Counted from the first letter of the stretch, positions 45,586 through 56,334 are shown. The stretch: DNA of 64,000 bases from an uncultured Polaribacter sp. (GCF_947496195.1 NZ_CANMBY010000003.1:186001-250000); one strand, 5' to 3'. Made by a program: numbers and translations. Notes: a model not told the origin generated them from the letters alone.

Positions 45586-47211
45586 ATGAAAATTTCTAAA
45601 GTACTTTTTATTTTATTTTTTGTTGTTTCAATAAATGGATCAGCACAAACACCTACAGATTATTTATCATCGGAATTTCACAAAGAAAGACGAGATGTTT
45701 TAAGAGCAAAAATGCCAAAAAATTCAGTGGCTGTTGTATTTGCAAATCCTTTAAGAAACAGAGCTAATGATGTTGATTATGTTTTTCATCAAGATCCAAA
45801 CTTTTATTATTTAACAGGCTATAGAGAACCAAATGGAGTTTTAGTATTGTTTTCTGAAGATCAAACAAGTGAAGATGGTACTACTTATAATGAAATTTTA
45901 TATGTGCAAAAAAGAGATCCAAGAGCTGAACAATGGAATGGAAAAAGACTTGGAGTAGAAGGTGCAAAAAAAGAACTAGGGTTTAAAATGGCAATGAATG
46001 CATCTGAGTTCGTAAACTCTTCTATTGATTTTAAAAGTTTTGATAAGGTTTTTATTGATGGTAAATTCAAGGATGATTATAGAGATTTAGGTGGTGCTGA
46101 TGTTTTTGATTTGGTAAAATCTTTTAAAATGAATGCAGGCTACAATCCTAATTTGTATTTATCAAGAATGAAAGAATATATATACAATAATGTAGCACAA
46201 ACGCCAATAGAAAGTCATGCAAATGTTATTAATATTATAGATAGAATGGCTTCTCGTTCTTCAGAAATTAAGAATGATGAATTATTAAATAAGTATAAGT
46301 CTGCAAAAACAGATGAATTAAAAAAAGAATATCAGCAAAAGATATCTTTAGCACTAAAACCAAAAACTAATATAGATTTGACATTTTTACAATCTAATTT
46401 GGCTACAATGCGTGAGATTAAAACTGCTGAGGAATTAAAATTATTAACGAAAGCAGTTCGTATTTCAGCAATAGGACAAAATGAGGTTATGAAAGCAATG
46501 AAGCCTCATATGTCAGAAACAGAATTACAAGGAATTCATGAGTTTGTTTACAAAAAATATGGAGCAGAATACGAAGGTTATCCATCAATTGTTGGAGCTG
46601 GAAATAATGGATGTATTTTACACTACATAGAAAATAATAAAACTAAAGTGGGTAATGATTTAGTTTTAATGGATTTAGGTGCAGAGTATAGAGGATTTAC
46701 TGCAGATGTTACTAGAACTATTCCTGCAAGTGGAAAATTTACACCAGAACAAAAAGCAATTTACGATTTGGTTTATGAAGCTCAAGAAGCAGGTATTGCA
46801 TTATATACTATTGGTACAAGTATGCAAGCGCCAAATCAAGCAGCTAGAAAAGTAATTAACGAAGGTTTATTTAAATTGGGAATTATTAAGTCTGTAGATG
46901 AAAGACACAATTATTTTCCTCATGGAACTTCACATCATATTGGTTTAGATGTGCACGATCCAGGAAACTATGGAAATTTTGAAGAAAATATGGTGGTTAC
47001 TATGGAACCAGGAATTTATATTCCAGAAGGTAGTAATTGTGATAAAAAATGGTGGGGTATAGCAGTAAGAATAGAAGATGATATTTTAGTGACTAAAAAA
47101 GGGCCAGTTAATTTATCTGGAGAATCTCCAAGAAAATCTGACGAAATTGAAAAAATGATGGCTAAGAAATCTATTTTAGATGACTTTGTTTTACCAAATT
47201 TAGATGAGTAA
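45586..47211 (+). CDS. Xaa-Pro aminopeptidase (M24B), exported
   Basis: 541 residues. Signal peptide about 1-22 (SINGSAQ). N-terminal creatinase-like domain ([30 protein letters not shown]) and a pita-bread metallopeptidase domain whose five ligands are visible: [20 protein letters not shown] (two Asp), [15 protein letters not shown] (His), [10 protein letters not shown] (Glu) and [10 protein letters not shown] (Glu). It removes N-terminal residues ahead of proline, using Mn or similar. Being exported, it would work in the periplasm. Its stop overlaps the start of the small VF530 gene by 8 bases. Confidence 0.92.
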   Translation: MKISKVLFILFFVVSINGSAQTPTDYLSSEFHKERRDVLRAKMPKNSVAVVFANPLRNRANDVDYVFHQDPNFYYLTGYREPNGVLVLFSEDQTSEDGTTYNEILYVQKRDPRAEQWNGKRLGVEGAKKELGFKMAMNASEFVNSSIDFKSFDKVFIDGKFKDDYRDLGGADVFDLVKSFKMNAGYNPNLYLSRMKEYIYNNVAQTPIESHANVINIIDRMASRSSEIKNDELLNKYKSAKTDELKKEYQQKISLALKPKTNIDLTFLQSNLATMREIKTAEELKLLTKAVRISAIGQNEVMKAMKPHMSETELQGIHEFVYKKYGAEYEGYPSIVGAGNNGCILHYIENNKTKVGNDLVLMDLGAEYRGFTADVTRTIPASGKFTPEQKAIYDLVYEAQEAGIALYTIGTSMQAPNQAARKVINEGLFKLGIIKSVDERHNYFPHGTSHHIGLDVHDPGNYGNFEENMVVTMEPGIYIPEGSNCDKKWWGIAVRIEDDILVTKKGPVNLSGESPRKSDEIEKMMAKKSILDDFVLPNLDE

Positions 47212-47428
47212 AGAACAGCCTAATAATCCTTTACATGGTATAAAATTAGCCACAATTTTAGAGGAGTTATATGTAGAGTTTGGTTGGGAAGAATTAGGGT
47301 ATGCTTTAAATATTAAGGCATTTCTAAATAATCCCACATATAAATCGTCTTTAAAATTTTTAAGAACTACACCTTGGGCAAGAGAAAAAGTGGAACAATT
47401 TTATATAAAAAATATGATTAGAAAGTAG
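47204..47428 (+). CDS. VF530/DUF2132 family small DNA-binding protein
   Basis: 74 residues, all helical. [20 protein letters not shown]...[40 protein letters not shown] is the whole conserved domain, named in shorter pieces as [19 protein letters not shown]-like [19 protein letters not shown] and TPWARxKVE. The structure known for VF530 of Vibrio has a DNA-binding fold. It starts within the last codons of the aminopeptidase gene. It ends 1 base before the topB stop on the other strand. Confidence 0.85.
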   Translation: MSKEQPNNPLHGIKLATILEELYVEFGWEELGYALNIKAFLNNPTYKSSLKFLRTTPWAREKVEQFYIKNMIRK

Positions 47429-47429
47429 C

Positions 47430-49850
47430 TTAATTACTTATAATTTCTAAAACCAATTCTTTCGTCAATGGCTTTCCATTGGCGATTTTTTTTATGTCTA
47501 CAAAAGAAAACACAAAATCACAGCCTTTTTTATAATTAGAGCAACCATAAGCAGTTTTTCCTTTTAAAATGGTTCCTGAGTTACATTTTGGGCAAGGAAT
47601 TTTTTCTGAGCTGTCTTTACGAGGAGTTTGCGACGAAGTAATCTCTTTGTTATTTACAGATTGCTTCATTTCATTCGCAATGACATTTGCAATGACATTC
47701 TGAGTTTTTTGAAGATTCTTATTAGTATGCTTTATTGGTTCAAATTTAATTACAAAATTATCATTAAATCGTAGTAATCCTTCAGTTGATTTTCCATCAA
47801 TTTTAAATCCTTTTAAATTAGTTGTGCAACCTTTGTTTAATAGTCTAATAATTTGGTTTTCAGATACTTTTTTGTCATAAATTTTAAAAGGAATTTTAAA
47901 ACTACAATTGTTTTTATATTCAGAACAGCCATAAGCAGATGAGCCTTTTAAAAGTTTTCCAGTTTTGCATTTAGGACAAGTTTTTCCTGTAACTGTTTTA
48001 GATTTTGTAGACTTTTTTGTTTTTGATTTTATTGAGTTTTCAACAGTGCTCGATATTACAGAAATATTTGAAGAAATCCTTTTTTTAGAAGAATTAGAAC
48101 GTACTTCATACACCAATTCATCAACCATTTTTTTCATGTTATTGATAAAAGTTCCTGCATTGAATTCTCCTCTCTCAATTTCTTTCAAACGTTTTTCCCA
48201 TCTACCTGTTAATTCAGCGGATTTTAAAAGTTCATTATCAATGATGTTGATTAAATCAATTCCTGTTTGTGTAGGTACAACTAATTTCTTTTTACGTTCT
48301 ATGTATTTTCTTCGAAATAATGTTTCAATAATACTTGCTCTAGTTGAAGGTCTTCCAATTCCGTTTTCTTTCATCAACTCACGCATTTCATCATCATCTA
48401 CTTGTTTACCTGCAGTTTCCATAGCACGTAATAAACTAGCCTCTGTAAAATTTCTTGGAGGTTTGGTCTCCTTTTCTAAAAAAGAGGGTTCATGAGAGCC
48501 TTTTTCACCTTTAATAAATGAAGGTAATGTTAGTTGCTGATTTAATTCTTTTTTAATCTTGCTTTCTTCAGTTTCAAATACAACTCTCCAGCCTTTATTA
48601 ATAATTTCTTTACCTGTTGTTTTAAAAGGTACTTCAGCAGCTATACCCATTACTGAAGTATTAGAAACATCTGAATCTGGGTAAAAAACTGCAATGAATC
48701 TTTTGGTAATGATATCGTAAACTTGTTGCTGATTGTATTGCAAGTTACCTTGAATACCTGTTGGAATTATAGCATGATGATCTGTAACTTTCTTATCATC
48801 AAAAACACGTTTGGTTTTCTTTATTTTCTTGCCTAAAAGTGGTTGCGTTAACTTATTGTAATTGGTTAATTTTGATAATATACCATGAACTTTTGGATAC
48901 AAATCATTTGGTAAAAAAGTAGTATCTACTCTTGGGTACGTAACTACTTTCATTTCATACAACTTCTGTACAATTTTTAAAGTATCATCTGCAGAAAACC
49001 CAAACTTATTGTTACAATAAACTTGTAGTCCTGTTAAATCAAATAATTTAGGGGCATACTCTTTACCTTTCTTTTTTGTAACTGAGACAATTTCAAATTC
49101 AGATTGAGCTACTTTATCTGCTAAAATCTGACCATCTTCTTTTTTTAGAAACCGTCCATCTTCATAATTAAAAAGTGTATCTCTATAAGTGGTTTGTAAT
49201 TCCCAATAAGGTTGAGGCTTAAAATCACGAATTTCTTTATAACGATTTACCAACATGGCTAGAGTAGGCGTTTGTACTCTACCAATAGACAACACTTGTT
49301 TGTAGCCACCAAATTTAACAGTGTATAAACGAGTTGCATTTAAACCCAACAACCAATCTCCAATAGCTCTAGAATATCCTGCATAATAGAGATTATCGTA
49401 TTTTTTAGAAGACTCTAAATTTTGAAAGCCTTCTTTTATAGCTTCTTCTGTTAAAGAGGAAATCCATAAACGTTTTACTTCGCCTTTATAATTACATTGA
49501 TTAATAACCCATCTTTGTATGAGTTCTCCTTCTTGACCAGCATCACCACAATTTATAATGACTTCTGCTTTTTCAAATAAACTTTTTACAATATTAAATT
49601 GTTTTTTAATTCCTGCATCTCCATTGACTTTGGTGTCAAAACGTTCAGGTAACATAGGTAAGTTGTTCAAGTCCCAACTTTTCCAATGTGGTTTATAATC
49701 TTTGGGTTCTAAAAGTGTACATAGATGTCCAAAAGTATAAGTTACAGCATAACCATTGCCTTCATAGAAACCATCGCGTTTTGTTTTGGCTCCTAAAATG
49801 TTGGCAATTTCTCTGGCAACACTTGGTTTTTCGGCTATACAGACTTTCAA
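47430..49850 (-). CDS. topB: DNA topoisomerase III (TopB), with embedded palindromic repeat
   Basis: 806 residues. Type IA topoisomerase that decatenates DNA. The start is a TTG at 49850: MKVCIAEKPSVAREIANIL is the family start and no ATG precedes it in frame. TOPRIM (residues 1-145), the catalytic Tyr in SIGRVQTPTLA...VTYPRVDTT, and RMENGIGRPST-like ENGIGRPSTRASII confirm type IA. Two zinc ribbons end the protein: CPKCKTG...YGCSEYKNNC and CPKCNSG...YGCSNYKKGC. Between them residues about 722-752 (VIANVIANEMKQSVNNKE... TPRKDSSE) come from a repeat element (47611-47697). Confidence 0.93.
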   Translation of the reverse strand: MKVCIAEKPSVAREIANILGAKTKRDGFYEGNGYAVTYTFGHLCTLLEPKDYKPHWKSWDLNNLPMLPERFDTKVNGDAGIKKQFNIVKSLFEKAEVIINCGDAGQEGELIQRWVINQCNYKGEVKRLWISSLTEEAIKEGFQNLESSKKYDNLYYAGYSRAIGDWLLGLNATRLYTVKFGGYKQVLSIGRVQTPTLAMLVNRYKEIRDFKPQPYWELQTTYRDTLFNYEDGRFLKKEDGQILADKVAQSEFEIVSVTKKKGKEYAPKLFDLTGLQVYCNNKFGFSADDTLKIVQKLYEMKVVTYPRVDTTFLPNDLYPKVHGILSKLTNYNKLTQPLLGKKIKKTKRVFDDKKVTDHHAIIPTGIQGNLQYNQQQVYDIITKRFIAVFYPDSDVSNTSVMGIAAEVPFKTTGKEIINKGWRVVFETEESKIKKELNQQLTLPSFIKGEKGSHEPSFLEKETKPPRNFTEASLLRAMETAGKQVDDDEMRELMKENGIGRPSTRASIIETLFRRKYIERKKKLVVPTQTGIDLINIIDNELLKSAELTGRWEKRLKEIERGEFNAGTFINNMKKMVDELVYEVRSNSSKKRISSNISVISSTVENSIKSKTKKSTKSKTVTGKTCPKCKTGKLLKGSSAYGCSEYKNNCSFKIPFKIYDKKVSENQIIRLLNKGCTTNLKGFKIDGKSTEGLLRFNDNFVIKFEPIKHTNKNLQKTQNVIANVIANEMKQSVNNKEITSSQTPRKDSSEKIPCPKCNSGTILKGKTAYGCSNYKKGCDFVFSFVDIKKIANGKPLTKELVLEIISN
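47611..47697 (-). repeat. Palindromic repeat element inserted in frame in topB
   Basis: Imperfect inverted arms: GCGACGAAGTAATCT (47630-47644) and AGATTGCTTCATTTCATTCGC (47658-47678), preceded by ACGAGGAG and followed by AATGACATT twice (12-bp direct copy). The characteristic translation VIANEMKQS is what this sort of GTCATTGCGA...AAGCAATCT element yields in many genomes. Its in-frame place between two zinc ribbons suggests an insertion. Copy number elsewhere in the genome cannot be seen here. Confidence 0.65.
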
Positions 49851-49956
49851 ATCTAATTATTTTTGCAAGGTCGAAAATATGAAAAATATAAATTAAAATT
49901 CACCATTGATTAATGAATTTATATCAAACTTATACATACTTTATTATCTTTGGTTT

Positions 49957-50187
49957 ATGCTAGAAAATCATCCTAGAAATCCACTTTTAATTTTAGTATT
50001 CGCTGCAATAGGAATGCTTATTAGGTATTTGTTTTTCTCTTTAATCTTAGTTTTAACAGGTAATAAGCCTAAAAAGACACTGGATTATTCAGAAGGTTTT
50101 TATCAAATTGTGTATAACATATTATTGACTCTAGTATTCATAATTATTTTGATTTTTTATTTGATTTATAAAAATCTACATCAGTAA
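49957..50187 (+). CDS. Small two-helix membrane protein, unknown function
   Basis: 76 residues from ATG 49957 (the frame continues 17 codons upstream to a TTG, but the first convincing Met is here). Two hydrophobic helices, about 12-32 and 51-70, separated by a polar loop with KPKKTLDYSEGFYQ. I do not recognise the family. A TATCTTTG box at 49945-49952 ends four bases before the ATG, as in mnmE, so the transcript might be leaderless; another TATTTTTG lies at 49858-49865. It ends one base before the tex stop. Confidence 0.5.
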   Translation: MLENHPRNPLLILVFAAIGMLIRYLFFSLILVLTGNKPKKTLDYSEGFYQIVYNILLTLVFIIILIFYLIYKNLHQ

Positions 50188-50188
50188 A

Positions 50189-52312
50189 TCACTTCACCAA
50201 AGCCAATTGAATTCGTTTTCTAACTACATCAACTTCTAAAACTTTTACTATAATTTGCTGTTGTAAGGCTACAATAGCATTGACATCTTTGACAAAAGTA
50301 TCTGATAAATTAGACACGTGAATTAAACCACTTTCTTTAATGCCAACATCAACAAAACAACCAAAATTGGTAATATTATTTACAATACCAGGTAATAATT
50401 GACCTATTCTTAAATCAGCAATACTCTTTAAGTTTTTATCAAAAGAAAATGCTTTTGCTTTTGCTCTTGGATCTACTCCTGGTTTTTCTAATTCTTTAAT
50501 AATATCTTTTAGAGTAGGTAATCCAATAGTTTCTGAAATATAATTTTGTAAATTAATTTTTTGAAGGATTTCTTTATTGCCAATTAAATCATCAACTTTA
50601 CTATTTAAATCTTTTGCCATTTTATCTACAACAGCATAACTTTCAGGATGCACTCCTGAATCGTCTAAAGGATTTTTCGCGTTTTTAATTCGTAAAAATC
50701 CAGCTGCTTGTTCATACGCTTTTCCACCTAATCTTGGCACTTTTTTAATATCATTTCTCGAATTGAAAGCTCCATTTTCATTTCTGTATTGCACAATATT
50801 TTCAGCTAATTTTGGTCCTATACCAGATACATAACTCAATAAAGATTCACTTGCTGTGTTGATATTTACACCCACTGTATTCACACAACTTTCAACTGTA
50901 GTATCTAAAGCTTTTTTTAGTTTAGTTTGATCTACATCATGTTGATATTGTCCAACACCAATCGATTTTGCATCAATTTTCACCAATTCTGCTAAAGGAT
51001 CTTGCAAACGTCTTCCAATAGAAACTGCTCCACGAACTGTAACATCGTAATTAGGAAACTCATCTCTGGCAATTTTGGAAGCAGAATAAATAGAAGCACC
51101 AGCTTCACTCACTACAAAAACATCAATAGAATTTTTAAAATGTACCTTTTTAATGAGTTGTTCAGTTTCTCTGGAAGCTGTTCCATTTCCAATAGCAATA
51201 GCTTCAATTTGATAAGCTTCAGCCAAAGAACTGATTTTTTTAATGGCATCAAAAGATTGATTTTGAGGAGCGTGAGGAAAAATTGTTTCATTATGTAGTA
51301 AATCTCCTTGCTCATTTAAACAAACAACTTTACAACCTGATCTGAAACCAGGGTCAATTGCTAAGATTCTTTTTTCTCCTAATGGAGCACCTAATAACAA
51401 TTGTTTTAAGTTTTTTGCAAAAACAGTAATGGCTGCATCGTCTGCTTTTTCTTTGGCAATTGATAAAGCTTCATTTGATAATGAGGGTAATAATAAACGT
51501 TTAAATGCATCTTGAATGGCGAATTGTAAGTGTTGAACACATTCGTTATTAGAACGAATAATTCTATCTTCCATTTTCTGTAATGCTCTTTCACTGTCTA
51601 TTTCTAGTTTTATTCGAATAAAACCTTCACTTTCTGCTCTTAAAATTGCTAGTAATCTGTGTGATGGAATTCTTTTTAAAGATTCGCTCCAATCAAAATA
51701 ATCTTTAAATTTTTGAGCCTTTTCATCACTTATTTTAGACTTAATTAATTTTGAAGAAATTTGAGCAAATCTTTCATATTGATAACGAATATGAGTTCTG
51801 ATATCTGTTCTTTCATTAATCCATTCTGCAATAATAAAACGTGCACCTTCTAGTGCTTCTTCAATCGATTTAACATCTTTAGTAATATATTTTGAAGCAG
51901 TATATTCTAAATCATTTACACGTTGACTCATTATCATTTTAGCCAAAGGTTCTAAACCTTGTAAACGTGCAGTTTCTGCTTTGGTTTTGCGTTTCTTTTT
52001 AAAAGGTAAATACAAATCTTCTAAATCAATCAAATCTTTAGAATTATCTATTTTTTCTTCTAATGCTGATGTTAAGGAATTTTGTTCTTTTAAAGCTTTT
52101 AGAATAGCTTTTTTTCGTTTTTCTAATGCTTCAAAAGTTTCTTTATACTTTACAATTTCTCTAATTTGTAACTCATCTAAATTTCCAGTCATTTCCTTTC
52201 TATACCTGCTTATAAAAGGAATTGTTGCGTCTTCATTTAACAAAGAAATTGTGTTTTCTATAGATTTTGAAGAAAGCTGAGTTTGTTGTTTTATATAAGT
52301 GAGTAATTGCAT
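50189..52312 (-). CDS. tex: Tex-family RNA-binding transcription accessory protein
   Basis: 707 residues. Tex has an N-terminal helical region, a YqgF/RuvC-like domain (ILAIDPGFRSGCKVVCL), a helix-hairpin-helix block (VESCVNTVGVNINTASESLL, then SGIGPKLAENIVQYR), and a C-terminal S1 RNA-binding domain (LLPGIVNNITNFGCFVDVGI; GLIHVSNLSD). It resembles yeast Spt6 and acts on transcription elongation and nucleic acids. The Tex signature KARTEAARLQGL-like KAETARLQGLEPLA is here. It ends tail-to-tail, one base from the small membrane protein. Confidence 0.94.
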   Translation of the reverse strand: MQLLTYIKQQTQLSSKSIENTISLLNEDATIPFISRYRKEMTGNLDELQIREIVKYKETFEALEKRKKAILKALKEQNSLTSALEEKIDNSKDLIDLEDLYLPFKKKRKTKAETARLQGLEPLAKMIMSQRVNDLEYTASKYITKDVKSIEEALEGARFIIAEWINERTDIRTHIRYQYERFAQISSKLIKSKISDEKAQKFKDYFDWSESLKRIPSHRLLAILRAESEGFIRIKLEIDSERALQKMEDRIIRSNNECVQHLQFAIQDAFKRLLLPSLSNEALSIAKEKADDAAITVFAKNLKQLLLGAPLGEKRILAIDPGFRSGCKVVCLNEQGDLLHNETIFPHAPQNQSFDAIKKISSLAEAYQIEAIAIGNGTASRETEQLIKKVHFKNSIDVFVVSEAGASIYSASKIARDEFPNYDVTVRGAVSIGRRLQDPLAELVKIDAKSIGVGQYQHDVDQTKLKKALDTTVESCVNTVGVNINTASESLLSYVSGIGPKLAENIVQYRNENGAFNSRNDIKKVPRLGGKAYEQAAGFLRIKNAKNPLDDSGVHPESYAVVDKMAKDLNSKVDDLIGNKEILQKINLQNYISETIGLPTLKDIIKELEKPGVDPRAKAKAFSFDKNLKSIADLRIGQLLPGIVNNITNFGCFVDVGIKESGLIHVSNLSDTFVKDVNAIVALQQQIIVKVLEVDVVRKRIQLALVK

Positions 52313-52334
52313 GTTATGTCTTTAAAATATTCTG

Positions 52335-52367
52335 AAAAAAAAACCTCAAAAAAAATTTTTTTTGAGG
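52335..52367 (-). terminator. Rho-independent terminator after the GNAT gene
   Basis: On the minus strand CCTC, eight A, eight T, GAGG then a run of nine T (52335-52343). The arms are 52344-52355 and 52356-52367. It lies 28 bases from the stop of the acetyltransferase gene and before tex. Confidence 0.8.
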
Positions 52368-52395
52368 CTACGAATATACTTTTTAAATTGACATT

Positions 52396-52911
52396 TTAAG
52401 AAATAACTTTCTCAAAAGCTAAACGTTTTGCATTGTAGTTGGTATAAATAATACCACAATATTGGTATCCCATTTTTTTAATTAAAGATTGCATGGTTTT
52501 ATTATCTTCATGCGTATCAATTTTTAAACTTTGTACTCCTTTTTCTTGTAGCTTTTGATGTAAGTTTTCGAAAACAAATTTTGCAATCCCTTTTCCTCTA
52601 AAATCTTTACTCATAGCTAATCTATGAATAACTCCATAAGGTTTTGTTTCATCAATAATCCAATTACCATCAAATATTTTTCTGTAAGTAGGCTCTTTCC
52701 TTAAAGTAAACATAGTGGTTGCGACTATTGTGTCGTCTTCATTTACAATTATGTAGCTTTCATTATTAGAAATATCGTTCTCAATTTGTGCTGCATTTGG
52801 ATATCCATTTTGCCATTGATCTATGTTCAAAGATTTTAACAATGCTTTAGCATCATCAATAATTTCTAAAATTCTAGGAACATCATTTAAAACAGAAAGT
52901 CTAATTTTCAT
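52396..52911 (-). CDS. GNAT-family N-acetyltransferase
   Basis: 171 residues. The acetyl-CoA pyrophosphate loop is DFRGKGIAKFVFENLHQ (R/QxxGxG/A), preceded by the strand VIHRLAMSK, and followed by the C-terminal MGYQYCGIIYTNYNAKRLAFEK. The N-terminal IRLSVLNDVPRILEIIDDAK is the standard beginning of this family. It transfers acetyl from CoA to an amino substrate, not identifiable here. It is monocistronic between two terminators, lysA's upstream and its own downstream. Confidence 0.88.
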   Translation of the reverse strand: MKIRLSVLNDVPRILEIIDDAKALLKSLNIDQWQNGYPNAAQIENDISNNESYIIVNEDDTIVATTMFTLRKEPTYRKIFDGNWIIDETKPYGVIHRLAMSKDFRGKGIAKFVFENLHQKLQEKGVQSLKIDTHEDNKTMQSLIKKMGYQYCGIIYTNYNAKRLAFEKVIS

Positions 52912-52923
52912 TTTCTATAAATT

Positions 52924-52965
52924 AAAAACCACGAATTACAAATATAAATATTCGAAAATTCGTGG
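52924..52965 (-). terminator. Terminator after lysA
   Basis: CCACGAATT (52929-52937) and AATTCGTGG (52957-52965), 9-bp stem with a longer 19-base loop, followed on the minus strand by TTTTTAAT. Confidence 0.65.
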
Positions 52966-52985
52966 CTAAAATTTATAGTTAATTT

Positions 52986-54221
52986 TTAAACAGTTGCTTC
53001 TTCTGAAACTTTTGCAGGTAATTCAACCATTTCTTGATTGTGCAAAATATCTTGAATGGTTTGTCTTTTTCTGATTAAGTAATCTTGTCCATCAACAATC
53101 ATAACTTCGGCAGGTAAATAACGAGAATTGTAGTTAGAAGCCATAGAAAAACAGTAGGCACCTGCATTGTGGAAACATAAAATATCTTCTTCAGAGATTT
53201 CTGAAATTCGTCTGTTAGAACCAAAAGTATCTGTTTCACAAATGTAACCCACTACAGAGTAGTAACGATCTCTTCCTTCAGGATTTGATATGTTTGTAAT
53301 ATGATGATATGAATTGTACATCATTGGTCTAACTAAATGATTAAAACCAGAATCTACATGAGCAAAAACAGTAGAAGTAGTTTGCTTTACAACATTTACT
53401 TTTGCTAAAAACACACCAGCTTCAGATACTAAAAATTTACCTGGTTCAAACATTAATGTAATGTCTTTTCCATATTCTATACAAAACTCATTGAAACGTT
53501 CTGTAAGTTGTAAGCCTAATTGTTCTATATTAGTTGAAATATCACCTTCTTTGTAAGGCACTTTAAATCCGCTTCCAAAATCGATAAAGTCAATATCATC
53601 AAATTGTTTAGCAACATCAAATAAAATTTCTGTTGCACGTAAAAAAGTGTCAATATCTAATATATCAGAACCAGTGTGCATATGAATTCCGTTTATATTC
53701 ATTCCTGTATTCTCTACAACACGTTTAATATGAGGAACTTGATGAATAGATATACCGAATTTAGAATCTATGTGACCTACAGAAATTTTAGAATTTCCAC
53801 CAGCCATGATATGTGGGTTTATACGAACACACACAGGTACTTCTGGATGTTGTTGTCCAAACTGTTCTAAGATAGAAAGGTTGTCAATATTTATTTGAAC
53901 ACCTAGTTTGGCAACATCTTCAATTTCTTTTAAAGACACTCCATTAGGTGTAAATATGATGTTTTTTGGATCTATACCAGTTGTTAAACCTAATTGTACT
54001 TCTTGAATAGAAACAGTATCTAAACCTGCACCTAAATTCTTAAAAAATTTTAAAATATTTATGTTAGACAATGCTTTAACAGCATAATTTAATTTTAAGT
54101 TTTTAACATCGCTAAAAGCGTTAGTTAATCGATTGTATTGAGAAGCAATTTTATCTGTATCATATACATATAAAGGACTTCCGTATTTGTTTGCTAATTC
54201 TAAAAGTTGAGTTCTTTCCAA
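52986..54221 (-). CDS. lysA: Diaminopimelate decarboxylase
   Basis: 411 residues. PLP-dependent, last step of lysine synthesis. The alanine-racemase-type barrel begins GSPLYVYDTDKIASQY and LNYAVKALSNINILKF with the PLP lysine; HMHTGSDILDIDTFLRA (His), DFGSGFKVPYKEGD (Gly-rich), FEPGKFLVSEAG, and the C-terminal Cys-containing FHNAGAYCFSMASNYNSR match DAP decarboxylase. The start is a TTG at 54221 (LERTQLL); the nearest ATG is out of frame. Monocistronic: -7 box upstream and terminator downstream. Divergent from parE across 256 bases. Confidence 0.92.
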   Translation of the reverse strand: MERTQLLELANKYGSPLYVYDTDKIASQYNRLTNAFSDVKNLKLNYAVKALSNINILKFFKNLGAGLDTVSIQEVQLGLTTGIDPKNIIFTPNGVSLKEIEDVAKLGVQINIDNLSILEQFGQQHPEVPVCVRINPHIMAGGNSKISVGHIDSKFGISIHQVPHIKRVVENTGMNINGIHMHTGSDILDIDTFLRATEILFDVAKQFDDIDFIDFGSGFKVPYKEGDISTNIEQLGLQLTERFNEFCIEYGKDITLMFEPGKFLVSEAGVFLAKVNVVKQTTSTVFAHVDSGFNHLVRPMMYNSYHHITNISNPEGRDRYYSVVGYICETDTFGSNRRISEISEEDILCFHNAGAYCFSMASNYNSRYLPAEVMIVDGQDYLIRKRQTIQDILHNQEMVELPAKVSEEATV

Positions 54222-54243
54222 AATAAATTCATTTTATCAATGT

Positions 54244-54251
54244 CAAAAATA
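54244..54251 (-). promoter_or_regulatory. Candidate -7 promoter box for lysA
   Basis: The minus strand reads TATTTTTG. A start site near 54237 would give a leader of about 16 bases before the TTG start codon. No -33 box at the usual spacing. Confidence 0.45.
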
Positions 54252-54477
54252 GCTAAAATGTGTAGTTTTATTTCATTTGTTTAAAAATATAACATATTGT
54301 TTTTTTTTGTGATTTTTAAATATTTTTTATCAATTGACTTCAAGTTTTTTAATAGTCTATTTTACTATTTTTAATAGTTGAAAATCTGTTAATAACTAAT
54401 TAGAATAGTCATTTTATTTCTTTAGGGTTAATGTTATATTGCATGTACTTCAAACCTAATAATAGTAAGCGTTTTAG

Positions 54478-56334
54478 ATGAGTGAGCAAACAAAATATAC
54501 TGAAGATAATATTAGATCATTAGACTGGAAAGAGCATATTAGAATGCGACCAGGAATGTATATTGGTAAACTGGGTGATGGTTCATCAGCAGATGATGGT
54601 ATTTATATACTTGTAAAAGAGGTGCTTGACAATTCTATTGATGAATTTGTGATGGGTGCAGGAAAAACCATCGAAATTTCTATTCAAGGTAATAAAGTTA
54701 CAGTTAGAGATTATGGTAGAGGAATACCTTTGGGTAAAGTAGTAGATGTAGTTTCTAAAATGAATACTGGAGGTAAATATGATTCTAAAGCTTTTAAAAA
54801 ATCAGTTGGTTTAAATGGTGTAGGTACAAAAGCAGTGAATGCATTATCAACATTTTTTCGAGTAGAATCTACTAGAGATGGTAAATCAGCTTCAGCAGAA
54901 TTTACACAAGGAAATTTAGAAAATCAAGAGTTCTTAGAAGAAACCTCAAGAAGAAAAGGTACTAAAGTATCTTTTATACCAGACGAAACCATTTTTAAAA
55001 AATACAAGTTTCGAAATGAGTATGTTGCTAAGATGCTCAAAAACTATGTGTATTTAAATCCTGGTTTAACCATAATTTTTAATGGAGAAAAGTACTTTTC
55101 TGAAAATGGATTAAAAGATTTATTAGAGGATAATAATAATACAGATGATATGCTGTATCCTATTATTCACTTAAAAGGAGATGATATAGAAGTTGCTATT
55201 ACTCATAGTAAAACGCAATATTCAGAAGAGTATTATTCATTTGTAAATGGGCAACATACTACTCAAGGTGGTACACATCAAGCTGCATTTAGAGAAGCAA
55301 TTGTAAAAACGATTCGTGATTTTTTTGGTAAAAATTTTGAAGCTTCTGATGTACGTAAATCTGTAATTGCTGCTATTGCTATAAAAGTGATGGAACCTGT
55401 TTTTGAAAGTCAGACTAAAACAAAACTAGGTTCAACAGAAATGGGTGGTGATTTACCAACTGTAAGAACGTATATCAACGATTTTGTAAAAACAAAATTA
55501 GATAACTATCTTCATAGAAATACAGATGTAGCAGACAAGCTACAAAAGAAAATTCTTCAAGCAGAAAAAGAACGTAAAGAGCTTTCAGGTATTCGAAAGT
55601 TAGCAAGAGATAGAGCAAAAAAAGCTAGTTTACACAATAAAAAATTGCGCGATTGTAGAATTCACTTAGGAGATACAAAAAAAGAAAATTATTTAGATAC
55701 TACTCTTTTTATAACAGAGGGTGACTCTGCTTCTGGATCTATTACAAAATCTAGAAATGTAAATACTCAAGCTGTTTTTAGTTTAAAAGGAAAACCTTTA
55801 AACTCTTATGGTTTAAGTAAGAAAATTGTTTATGAAAATGAAGAGTTTAATTTATTGCAAGCAGCTTTAAATATAGAAGATGGTTTAGAAGATTTAAGAT
55901 ATAATAACATAGTAATTGCAACAGATGCAGATGTAGATGGTATGCACATTCGTTTGTTACTAATAACGTTCTTTTTACAGTTTTTTCCTGAGTTAATAAA
56001 AGAAGGGCATTTGTACATTTTAGAAACTCCTTTATTTAGAGTGCGTGATAAAAAAGAAACGATTTATTGTTATTCAGAAGAAGAAAAACAAAATGCCATA
56101 GCAAAATTAAGAGGTAAACCAGAAATTACTCGATTTAAAGGTTTGGGTGAAATTTCTCCAAATGAGTTCGTTCATTTTATAGGTGATGATATTCGTTTAG
56201 ATCCTGTAATGTTAGACAAAGAAATGTCTATAGAGCAAATGTTGCAATTTTACATGGGTAAAAACACACCTGATAGACAAAAGTTTATCATTCAAAATTT
56301 AAAAGTAGAATTAGATATTGTTGAGGAAGTTTAA
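54478..56334 (+). CDS. parE: DNA topoisomerase IV subunit B
   Basis: 618 residues. GHKL ATPase ([43 protein letters not shown]), transducer, and TOPRIM domain ([28 protein letters not shown]). The 618-residue length without insertion in TOPRIM separates it from GyrB. Topoisomerase IV decatenates sister chromosomes. The parC gene follows after 3 bases, so the two subunits are co-translated. The 256 bases upstream to lysA are AT-rich with poly-T runs; I see no clear -7 box there. Confidence 0.96.
   Translation: MSEQTKYTEDNIRSLDWKEHIRMRPGMYIGKLGDGSSADDGIYILVKEVLDNSIDEFVMGAGKTIEISIQGNKVTVRDYGRGIPLGKVVDVVSKMNTGGKYDSKAFKKSVGLNGVGTKAVNALSTFFRVESTRDGKSASAEFTQGNLENQEFLEETSRRKGTKVSFIPDETIFKKYKFRNEYVAKMLKNYVYLNPGLTIIFNGEKYFSENGLKDLLEDNNNTDDMLYPIIHLKGDDIEVAITHSKTQYSEEYYSFVNGQHTTQGGTHQAAFREAIVKTIRDFFGKNFEASDVRKSVIAAIAIKVMEPVFESQTKTKLGSTEMGGDLPTVRTYINDFVKTKLDNYLHRNTDVADKLQKKILQAEKERKELSGIRKLARDRAKKASLHNKKLRDCRIHLGDTKKENYLDTTLFITEGDSASGSITKSRNVNTQAVFSLKGKPLNSYGLSKKIVYENEEFNLLQAALNIEDGLEDLRYNNIVIATDADVDGMHIRLLLITFFLQFFPELIKEGHLYILETPLFRVRDKKETIYCYSEEEKQNAIAKLRGKPEITRFKGLGEISPNEFVHFIGDDIRLDPVMLDKEMSIEQMLQFYMGKNTPDRQKFIIQNLKVELDIVEEV

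Noticed and set aside
51981..52280. 99-codon frame opposite tex
   Set aside because: Antisense to an unmistakable tex gene; its Phe/Ser-rich translation is typical for the reverse of AT-rich coding DNA.
54222..54477. Promoter or RNA gene in the lysA-parE gap
   Set aside because: Apart from the lysA -7 box I saw only AT-rich DNA with poly-T runs and no stable stem or matching box for parE.
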